64,000 nt of DNA from Prevotellaceae bacterium UBA4361 (GTDB taxonomy: Bacteria > Bacteroidota > Bacteroidia > Bacteroidales > Bacteroidaceae). Positions within the stretch are counted from its first letter, which is position 1. Each line of letters begins with the position of its first letter. A program made the translations under genes and the position numbers. The notes beneath the pieces were generated by a model. It had not been told where the DNA came from and ran no database searches. It worked only from the letters and a program-made list of their open reading frames with translations. The stretch spans positions 12,467 to 76,466 of the forward strand of contig DGSN01000018.1 in the NCBI GenBank assembly GCA_002393575.1, given 5' to 3'. Shown here one piece after another: positions 56,597-64,000 of the stretch.

Positions 56597-56742
56597 GGAA
56601 TGAAGAATGTAGAATGAAGAATTAAGAATGGTTTTCACTCTCTTCACTCTTCACTCTACATTCTTCACTCTTCATTCTCCATTCTTCATTCTTAATTCTA
56701 CATTCTTCACTCTTCATTCTTAATTCTTAATTCCTCATTTCA
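56590..56742. repeat. ATTCTTC/ACTCTTC heptamer array
   Basis: Some twenty 7-nt units, GAATGAA/GAATGTA first then ATTCTTC/ACTCTTC/ATTCTTA, so the two halves can pair over most of the gap. It separates licD from the glycosyltransferase. Confidence 0.75.
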
Positions 56743-56744
56743 TC

Positions 56745-57716
56745 ATGCGTTCTCCCGTAGCGATTTTTGTTTATAACCGAGTGGATAACACCCAGAAGAC
56801 GGTGCAGGCTTTGCTGAACAACAGTTTGGCAAAGGAAACAGATGTGTATGTGTTCAGCGATGGCGGAAAGAACAAGGAGTCGTGGATGAAGGTGCATGAG
56901 GTGCGTGCCTATTTGCACGAAGTGGAACGGGAGGTGGCTGCGAATGCTGGGCTGAAGAGCTTCACCATCGTTGAACGACCTGAAAACATCTACTTGGAGC
57001 GAAACATCATCGAGGGTATCGACTATGTGCTGGAGCATCACGACACGGTGATTGTGCTGGAAGATGACATTGTCACGTCTCCTTATTATTTAGAATATAT
57101 GAACGAGGCGTTCGACATGTATCGCGATGAGAAACGGGTGATGCACGTAGCAGGTTTCACGAACTTGGACTTGTTGTCGTCCTCGGATGAATGGAAAGGA
57201 AGTGAAACTTATTTCACGCCTCACATGTCGGGCTGGGGATGGGGCACCTGGAAGGACCGCTGGCAAACGCATTTCCACCATTATGAAACGGAGGAAGAAG
57301 CATTGCAGGGCATGAGCGATGCGGACATCAATGCCATGCAGTATGACGGCGTGTTTCCTTGTTTGAAGTCATTGAAGAAACGCCCAATTCCGTGGGACAT
57401 CTGCTGGGAAATGAAAATCTACAAGGCAGGAGGACTCTGCCTCACTCCTGCGCACACGATGGTTCGCAACATTGGTTTGCAAAGTGGTACGCACTTCCGC
57501 GCCTATAGCATTTTGCAGCGTTATGAGTTCGACCGCGAACCGCTTCAGCGCAAGTTGAGGCTTGAAAGGCAGGTGCCAGAGAAGAACCCAGCCATTGAAA
57601 ATCTTTTCAAGGAAGCCATCCGCGACTGGGGCATCCGCTACACGTGGCTGGGGAAGATGGTGAGATGGGTGTATAAGAAGGTGATGAATGGCTTCGGCAC
57701 AACCGAAGCGAATTAA
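56745..57716 (+). CDS. Glycosyltransferase (GNT-I/GT2-like)
   Basis: 323 residues, GT-A fold. The start SPVAIFVYNRVDNTQKTVQ and the metal-binding VIVLEDDIVTSPYYLEYMNE match the GNT-I-like family. HMSGWGWGTWKDRWQTHF is typical. It transfers a sugar in surface-glycan synthesis. The last residues NGFGTTEAN come from the hairpin GGCTTCGGCACAACCGAAGC, a near-copy of the one at 39555, so the repeat overlaps the stop codon. Confidence 0.85.
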   Translation: MRSPVAIFVYNRVDNTQKTVQALLNNSLAKETDVYVFSDGGKNKESWMKVHEVRAYLHEVEREVAANAGLKSFTIVERPENIYLERNIIEGIDYVLEHHDTVIVLEDDIVTSPYYLEYMNEAFDMYRDEKRVMHVAGFTNLDLLSSSDEWKGSETYFTPHMSGWGWGTWKDRWQTHFHHYETEEEALQGMSDADINAMQYDGVFPCLKSLKKRPIPWDICWEMKIYKAGGLCLTPAHTMVRNIGLQSGTHFRAYSILQRYEFDREPLQRKLRLERQVPEKNPAIENLFKEAIRDWGIRYTWLGKMVRWVYKKVMNGFGTTEAN

Positions 57717-57784
57717 AAAAGGGCATGGAGAAAGCAATTTCGTTAATTCTCCTAAAATCTTCTCGTTATTCGTCTATTTTTTAT

Positions 57785-57792
57785 TACCTTTG
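57785..57792 (+). promoter_or_regulatory. -7 box of the dehydrogenase gene
   Basis: TACCTTTG, 49 nt before the start; -33 weak. Confidence 0.45.
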
Positions 57793-57840
57793 CAAAGTTC
57801 TCATCAAGCATCATCAATTTTTTTATAAAACTATAATATT

Positions 57841-58644
57841 ATGGCAAATTTATTTTCACTCGAAGGAAAGAATGCGTGGATTACTGGCGCATCCTACGGT
57901 ATTGGTTTCAACATCGCAAAGGCTTTCGTGGAAGCAGGTGTGAAGAACATCATTTTCAACGACATCAATGAGGCTGCTCTTCAGCGCGGACTCGACAACT
58001 ACAAGGAAGCTGGCATTGAGAACGTGAAGGGCTATGTTTGCGACGTGACTGACGAGAACGCTGTGAAGGCACTCGTTGAGAAGATTCACGAAGAAGTGGG
58101 TCAGATTGACATCCTCGTGAACAATGCTGGTATCATCAAGCGTATTCCTATGCACGAGATGAAGCGTGCAGAGTTCCAGCAAGTGATTGACATCGACTTG
58201 GTAGGTCCATTCATCGTTAGCTCGGCAGTTATCCCTGAGATGATGGAGCGCAGAGAGGGCAAGATTATCAACATCTGCTCGATGATGTCCGAACTGGGTC
58301 GTGAAACCGTGAGTGCATACGCAGCTGCAAAGGGTGGCTTGAAGATGCTCACTCGCAACATCTGCTCAGAGTATGGCGAATACAACATCCAGTGCAACGG
58401 CATCGGTCCTGGCTACATCGCTACTCCTCAGACTGCTCCTCTCCGTGAGCGTCAACCAGACGGAAGCCGCCATCCATTCGACTCTTTCATCTGCGCAAAG
58501 ACTCCTGCTGGTCGCTGGTTGGACCCAAGCGAGTTGGGAGGTCCTGCTGTCTTCTTGGCTTCTCACGCTTCTGATGCTGTGAACGGTCATATTCTCTATG
58601 TTGACGGCGGTATCTTGGCTTACATTGGCAAGCAGCCTAAGTAA
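57841..58644 (+). CDS. kduD: SDR dehydrogenase, KduD/gluconate 5-dehydrogenase type
   Basis: 267 residues. The Rossmann motif is TGASYGIG. The active site is NNAG (VNNAGIIKR), a catalytic Ser in INICSMMSELGR, and YAAAK. NGIGPGYIATPQTAPL and a DGGILAYIG end are typical. In Bacteroidetes this group is annotated as gluconate 5-dehydrogenase or 2-dehydro-3-deoxygluconate 5-dehydrogenase; with KduI it would act in the pectin/uronate pathway. The exact substrate is uncertain. Confidence 0.85.
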   Translation: MANLFSLEGKNAWITGASYGIGFNIAKAFVEAGVKNIIFNDINEAALQRGLDNYKEAGIENVKGYVCDVTDENAVKALVEKIHEEVGQIDILVNNAGIIKRIPMHEMKRAEFQQVIDIDLVGPFIVSSAVIPEMMERREGKIINICSMMSELGRETVSAYAAAKGGLKMLTRNICSEYGEYNIQCNGIGPGYIATPQTAPLRERQPDGSRHPFDSFICAKTPAGRWLDPSELGGPAVFLASHASDAVNGHILYVDGGILAYIGKQPK

Positions 58645-58673
58645 GAGAGAAAAAGGTGAAACACGAAACGTGA

Positions 58674-58712
58674 AAAGGGAGGAATTTCTCATTGCGGGAA
58701 ATTCCTCCCTTT
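58674..58712 (+). terminator. Terminator after the dehydrogenase gene
   Basis: AAAGGGAGGAATTT pairs with AAATTCCTCCCTTT (58674-58687 and 58699-58712), a perfect 14-bp stem, with a weak T tract. Confidence 0.75.
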
Positions 58713-58729
58713 GTGTTTGTGTCGGAAAG

Positions 58730-58746
58730 TCTGACAAGTTGTCAGA
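58730..58746. promoter_or_regulatory. Palindrome upstream of groES
   Basis: TCTGACAAGTTGTCAGA is a perfect 8-bp inverted repeat around a single G. TGTCAG recurs at 58752-58757. It may be an operator for heat-shock control, but this is inferred. Confidence 0.45.
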
Positions 58747-58803
58747 AAATCTGTCAGCTTTGTCGGCTTTTCGTCGGGTTTTGCTCAGCTTGTGTCGGAA
58801 ATC

Positions 58804-58833
58804 TTGTCGAATTCGTCGGTGGCACGTATTTTG
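58804..58833 (+). promoter_or_regulatory. Promoter of groES-groEL
   Basis: TTG (58804-58806), 20-nt spacer, TATTTTG (58827-58833). Confidence 0.5.
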
Positions 58834-58912
58834 CACAAGTTGTTCTTCGGAGATTTGATATTCCTTATTCAGAAGTTAAACTCAATCATAAAAATAAAAA
58901 CAAAAAAGCATT

Positions 58913-59185
58913 ATGAACATTCAACCATTAGCAGACAGAGTTCTGATTCTTCCTGCTCCAGCAGAAGAAAAGACAATCGGTGGTATCATCATTCCTGATA
59001 CAGCCAAGGAAAAACCACTTCAGGGTGAAATCGTTGCCGTAGGTAATGGCACAAAGGACGAAGAAATGGTTCTCAAGGTAGGCGACAAGGTGCTCTATGG
59101 AAAGTATTCGGGCACAGAACTCGAATACGAAGGTGTGAAGTATCTCATCATGCGTCAGAGCGACGTAGTTGCGAAATTGTGTTAA
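58913..59185 (+). CDS. groES: Co-chaperonin GroES
   Basis: 90 residues: [22 protein letters not shown] is the domain start with the mobile loop, [14 protein letters not shown] the end. It caps GroEL. Thirty nt upstream of groEL. Confidence 0.96.
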   Translation: MNIQPLADRVLILPAPAEEKTIGGIIIPDTAKEKPLQGEIVAVGNGTKDEEMVLKVGDKVLYGKYSGTELEYEGVKYLIMRQSDVVAKLC

Positions 59186-59200
59186 TCGTTAAACCGTTAA

Positions 59201-60841
<1,641 letters not shown>

Positions 60842-60860
60842 TTAATAAATGAAGAAGAAA

Positions 60861-60931
60861 TCTCCTAAAGAAATAGACTAAATGTACTAAAATTTAAATA
60901 TTTAGCCGATTTAGCCAATTTCTTTAGGAGA
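60861..60931. repeat. Dispersed hairpin repeat, copy 2
   Basis: 14-bp arms 60861-60874 and 60918-60931, same as copy 1. Confidence 0.75.
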
Positions 60932-60959
60932 CTTAAATCCTTTCTTCATTTCCATACCT

Positions 60960-61385
60960 ATGAGTATTGAAGAACTACAGCAGGAGGTGATAGAAGAATT
61001 CCAGGACTACGACGACTGGATGGACCGCTATCAGATGCTCATCGACCTCGGCAACGAGCAAGAGCCTCTGCCCGAGAAATACAAGACCGAAAGCAACCTC
61101 ATCGATGGTTGCCAGAGCCGAGTGTGGTTGCAAGCCGACCTCACTCCCGAAGGCACCATCCATTTCCAGGCGGAGAGCGATGCACTCATCGTGAAAGGAA
61201 TCGTTGCCTTGCTCATACGTGTGCTTTCCGACCACACCCCTGACGAGATTCTTTCTGCCGACCTCCATTTCATCGAGGACATCGGTCTGAGAGAGCATCT
61301 TTCACCAACGCGCAGCAACGGTCTGCTTGCCATGCTGAAGCAAATGAAGCTCTACGCAATGGCGTTTAAGGCAGCAAAAAAATGA
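60960..61385 (+). CDS. sufE: Cysteine desulfuration protein SufE
   Basis: 141 residues. The active Cys is in LIDGCQSRVWLQ; DWMDRYQMLIDLGNE begins the family and EHLSPTRSNGLLAML ends it. It takes sulfur from SufS for iron-sulfur cluster assembly. No suf genes are visible nearby. ATG 60960 follows a hairpin repeat. Confidence 0.92.
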   Translation: MSIEELQQEVIEEFQDYDDWMDRYQMLIDLGNEQEPLPEKYKTESNLIDGCQSRVWLQADLTPEGTIHFQAESDALIVKGIVALLIRVLSDHTPDEILSADLHFIEDIGLREHLSPTRSNGLLAMLKQMKLYAMAFKAAKK

Positions 61386-61409
61386 GCTGAATACCAAAAA
61401 TCGAAAGAG

Positions 61410-61499
61410 TCTCCTAAAGAACCTTTAGCTCGGCGAAGCCAAATTGACTAAATGTACTAAATTTTTTATTTAGCCGATTTAGCCAATTTCTTTAGGAAA
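61410..61499. repeat. Dispersed hairpin repeat, copy 3, with nested short repeat
   Basis: Same arms as copies 1 and 2 (one mismatch at the right end). The left half is interrupted at 61419-61448 by GAACCTTTAGCTCGGCG and then AAGCCAAATTGAC. Confidence 0.75.
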
Positions 61500-61522
61500 C
61501 TTTAAAAACATTCAGCCAGAAC

Positions 61523-61558
61523 AACCGCACAAGGATTGATTTCCTTGTGCGGTTTTTT
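61523..61558 (+). terminator. Terminator downstream of sufE
   Basis: AACCGCACAAGGA pairs with TCCTTGTGCGGTT (61542-61554), followed by TTTTGG. Confidence 0.85.
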
Positions 61559-61584
61559 GGTTTTAGAAAATCATTATTTCACTC

Positions 61585-61730
61585 GTACTGAAGCTCCCCT
61601 TTGATTGTACTGAAAAAACGAGCGTTCGTTTTTATTCAAGCGAGGGCTCGTTTGAGTTCAAACGAAGGCTCGTCTGAACGACAACGAGCCCTCGCCTGTT
61701 TAGTTGAATCGAAGCTGCGATTCAGTCTGT
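61585..61730. repeat. Four-core 22-nt-pitch element, copy 5
   Basis: Cores CGAGCGTTCG, CGAGGGCTCG, CGAAGGCTCG and CGAGCCCTCG start at 61619, 61641, 61663 and 61685. Left arm ACTGAAGCTCCCCTTTGATT aligns with the reverse complement of the right arm, ACTGAATCGCAGCTTCGATT. Confidence 0.87.
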
Positions 61731-61734
61731 CCCC

Positions 61735-61909
61735 GTAACTATTCAGCGAATCATCTTTTTGAGTCGCCTACGGCGAGAAATCTATCAAATCTTAAGCAAA
61801 TCAAACAAATCCTTATGGCAAAAATTTTAAAGATTTGACAGATTTTGAATAGATTTGTTGGATTTCTGCCCGAAAGGGCACTTCTTAATATTATTCGCTG
61901 AATAGTTAC
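61735..61909. mobile_element. MITE-like 175-bp inverted repeat
   Basis: Perfect 17-bp terminal arms, GTAACTATTCAGCGAAT and ATTCGCTGAATAGTTAC (61735-61751 and 61893-61909). The inside contains AAATCTATCAAATCTT pairing imperfectly with the opposite side, plus TCGCCTACGGCGA and GCCCGAAAGGGC hairpins. No target-site duplication or transposase was seen. The rest of 61910-62072 is AT-rich. Confidence 0.6.
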
Positions 61910-62042
61910 TTCTTTCTGCCTTTTTCTCAAAATTTGTTAATATCTAATAAAGAAAGGCACTCAAACTAAACATAAATGTTAAAAAGAGAGGGAATTTGAG
62001 GATTCTTTTGCGGAAAAAATTCTGCTTCCCTGCTTTTTCCTC

Positions 62043-62050
62043 TAATTTTG
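62043..62050 (+). promoter_or_regulatory. -7 box of blaI
   Basis: TAATTTTG, 23 nt before the start; weak -33 TTCTG near 62020. Confidence 0.4.
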
Positions 62051-62072
62051 CCGAAAACGAAACGAGAACAAG

Positions 62073-62516
62073 ATGACAAATTCACCTAACGACTTGTCTG
62101 ACTCTTCGAATCGTGAGAAGTCGGCAAAAGAACTGAAACCACTCACCAAGGCTGAGGCTGATGTGATGAACGTGTTGTGGAATCATGCACAGGGCATGAC
62201 AACCAATGCCATCGTGGAGGCGTATGACACGCCCAAGCCTGCTTACTCCACCATTGCCACCTTTCTGAGGATATTGGAGGCAAAGGGTTTCGTGGAGCAC
62301 AAGCGCGAGAATGGCAATGGGCGCACATTCATCTATTCACCGATGCTCACACGGGAGAAGTACGTCACGCAGGTACTTAACAACGTGAAGGACACGGTCC
62401 TTGGCAAGTCGAACAAGAACCTTTTTTCGTTCTTCGTGCAGCATGAGGAACTCAGCGACGATGAACTGCTCGAAATCCTCGAAATCATTCAGAACAAAAT
62501 CCATCCAGCACCATGA
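62073..62516 (+). CDS. blaI: BlaI/MecI/CopY-family repressor
   Basis: 147 residues. The winged helix reads LTKAEADVMNVLWNHAQGMTTNAIVEAY, then YSTIATFLRILEAKGFVEHKREN and RTFIYSPMLTREKY. The C-terminal part dimerises. These repressors are released when a BlaR1/MecR1-type protease is activated. The stop overlaps the next start (ATGA). Confidence 0.9.
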   Translation: MTNSPNDLSDSSNREKSAKELKPLTKAEADVMNVLWNHAQGMTTNAIVEAYDTPKPAYSTIATFLRILEAKGFVEHKRENGNGRTFIYSPMLTREKYVTQVLNNVKDTVLGKSNKNLFSFFVQHEELSDDELLEILEIIQNKIHPAP

Positions 62517-64000
62517 TGTTCATTTTCAAGTCGGCTATTGTCTTGGCATTGCTCTACGGTTGCTATGTCGTTTTCTTGAGTCGTGACACGTATCATCGGT
62601 TCAACCGAATCGTGCTGCTTGCCATCACTCTGCTTTCCTTCATCCTTCCTGCTTTCCGCATCTCCACGCAGCAACCTCAGGCGGTGCATCGGGCTCTTCA
62701 TGAGTTGGAGATGGGGCTGGAGGCGAGCGACATGACTGAAACAACTGACGCGATGAATCAAGACGCTTACGAGCTGTCAACCACTGCTCTTTCTGCACAA
62801 ACTGAGGTCGAGGAGCACACAGGCGTTCCGCCTTTCTCGCTTGTTGTCAAGACCATCTATCTCTTGGGTGTGTTGGTTGTTTTTCTTCGTCTTGTCTGGT
62901 ATGTGACGAACACCGTTCTCCAGATGCGTGGAGGGCTGCGACTGAAAGACGAGCAGGGCAACACCGTTGTGGTGAAGGCTGGCGATTTTGCTCCGTTCAG
63001 TTTCATGCGATGGATTGTCATCAACATCAACGACTACGAGCGGAATCGGGATAGCATCCTCAAGCATGAGCAGGCGCACATCCGCTTTCTCCATTCCTAC
63101 GACATCATCCTGCTTCAGTTTGTCAAGCTGTTCCAGTGGTTCAATCCCTTCGTCTATTTCTTGGAGCGCGACTTGAAGGCGGTTCATGAATACATGGCGG
63201 ACGAGGCGGTCATTCATCAAGGCATCGATGCACAGACATATCAATTTCTTCTTGTGAGCAAAGCGGTAGGCGGTCGGCTGCAGACCCTCGCCAACAACTT
63301 CAATCACAGTTTACTCAAATCTCGAATTCTTATGATGAAAAAGAAACCTACCCCCAAAGCAGCTGCACTGAAATCGCTGTGTCTGCTGCCAGTCGTTGTG
63401 CTGTCAATAACGACTTTCGCCCAAATCATACCTGCCGATGTCATGGAAGAGGAATCACCAGCCGACAACCGCAGTTTTGCGTCTGCGATAATCGATTCTT
63501 CCGAAATGGCTCCTCCTCTTGTTGAAGAGCAAATCCCAACTCCTGAGGTTGAGGCAGAAGAGTCTTCCGATGCGGAACCAACCAAGCCGTTTGCCTTGCA
63601 TCTGCTTGTGGATGAATACGGGCGCATTCTCGGCTTCTCGCACGAAGGCGAACCGCCTGCTTCCCATCCGTATGAGTTCCCCGTTGGTTACATCTTTATT
63701 GATGGTCGCGAGGCAACTCTTGAGGAAGCCATGAACTACAAGTCGTATGAAAAATTTGAAATCGTCAAGAAGCCTCAAGGTTCTGAGGAGTGGAACTACA
63801 AGGACAAGCAGGGCATTCTGAACTTCACGACGGACCAGGATGGCGAAGTGTTTATCGTTTGCGAAGAGATGCCTCAGTTTCCTGGCGGAGAAATGGAGAT
63901 GATGAGTTTCATTGCCAAGAACATCAAGTATCCGAAGGAGGCATCAGACAAGGGTGTGCAAGGCAAAGTGCTGGTGCAGTTCATCGTTGAGAAGGATGGA
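62513..64000 (+). CDS. blaR1: BlaR1/MecR1-type M56 protease with TonB-like C-terminus (partial)
   Basis: At least 496 residues, cut by the right edge. From ATG 62513 come membrane segments (IVLALLYGCYVVFL, IVLLAITLLSFILPA, TIYLLGVLVVFLRLVWYV). The M56 zinc site HEQAHIRFLHSYD has a typical HExxH. A further hydrophobic segment lies near LCLLPVVVLSITTFA. A periplasmic part then leads into YPKEASDKGVQGKVLVQFIV, the start of a TonB C-terminal domain. Bacteroidetes proteins with this layout are common regulators of unknown signal. Whether it senses beta-lactams is unknown. Confidence 0.88.
   Translation, partial: MMFIFKSAIVLALLYGCYVVFLSRDTYHRFNRIVLLAITLLSFILPAFRISTQQPQAVHRALHELEMGLEASDMTETTDAMNQDAYELSTTALSAQTEVEEHTGVPPFSLVVKTIYLLGVLVVFLRLVWYVTNTVLQMRGGLRLKDEQGNTVVVKAGDFAPFSFMRWIVININDYERNRDSILKHEQAHIRFLHSYDIILLQFVKLFQWFNPFVYFLERDLKAVHEYMADEAVIHQGIDAQTYQFLLVSKAVGGRLQTLANNFNHSLLKSRILMMKKKPTPKAAALKSLCLLPVVVLSITTFAQIIPADVMEEESPADNRSFASAIIDSSEMAPPLVEEQIPTPEVEAEESSDAEPTKPFALHLLVDEYGRILGFSHEGEPPASHPYEFPVGYIFIDGREATLEEAMNYKSYEKFEIVKKPQGSEEWNYKDKQGILNFTTDQDGEVFIVCEEMPQFPGGEMEMMSFIAKNIKYPKEASDKGVQGKVLVQFIVEKDG

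Overview
The window comes from a Bacteroidales chromosome, most likely Prevotella or a close relative. Supporting signs: promoters of the Bacteroidetes type (TTG/TTTG, about 20 nt, TAnnTTTG) with no Shine-Dalgarno sites, a fumarate reductase set in the order C-A-B, a type IX secretion protein (PorZ), a BspA-like leucine-rich-repeat protein, fused gamma/alpha 2-oxoglutarate:ferredoxin oxidoreductase, long TrpB2, KduI, and several secreted proteins ending in a 'GxYxxxxGxxxxxVxVK' tail. No rRNA, tRNA or CRISPR array was seen.

Layout. 1-3.2 kb: frdC-frdA-frdB on the minus strand (frdB cut by the edge). 3.5-5.0 kb: OmpH/Skp-like chaperone and murI. 5.4-8.5 kb: a strongly folded leader RNA (6S-like or an attenuator) directly ahead of a 956-residue BspA-like protein. 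8.9-13.7 kb: an accessory cluster with a DUF4143 ATPase and mcrB-mcrC plus an AlkZ-related gene. 13.7-15.8 kb: LOG protein, a small conserved protein and a radical SAM enzyme. 16.1-24.1 kb: minus-strand secreted proteins, including two previously easy-to-miss 55-56 aa paralogous peptides and a frameshifted Omp28-like gene. 24.9-31.7 kb: D-Ala-D-Ala dipeptidase, a methyltransferase, an ECF sigma/anti-sigma/DUF4252 group, kduI and trpB2. 32.7-45.4 kb: a 1229-aa secreted protein, leuS, yitT-rdgB (fused in frame), porZ, and a CotH-family protein. 45.7-49.8 kb: korA and korB with a DUF559 gene inserted between them, then a HigB/HigA-type toxin-antitoxin pair. 49.9-57.7 kb: a GH127 beta-L-arabinofuranosidase and a surface-glycan operon (two acyltransferases, LicD, glycosyltransferase). 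57.8-64 kb: kduD-like dehydrogenase, groES-groEL, sufE, and a blaI-blaR1 pair whose BlaR1 continues into a TonB-like C-terminal domain at the edge.

The most unusual content is in the intergenic DNA. Five loci carry the same architecture: exactly four 10-nt cores (consensus CGARSSYTCG) at an exact 22-nt pitch, flanked by degenerate inverted arms. Two of these are followed by copies of a palindromic repeat family. A 25-30 nt sequence appears nested inside two unrelated repeat families. A CCCC/GGGG palindromic repeat is translated in frame at the end of KorA, the start of the DUF559 protein and the start of KorB, which suggests DUF559 moves together with that repeat. Other intergenic regions hold phased heptamer arrays, a 175-bp MITE-like inverted repeat and a G-rich tandem array upstream of leuS.

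All assignments are from reading the sequence and known family motifs; no database search was possible.
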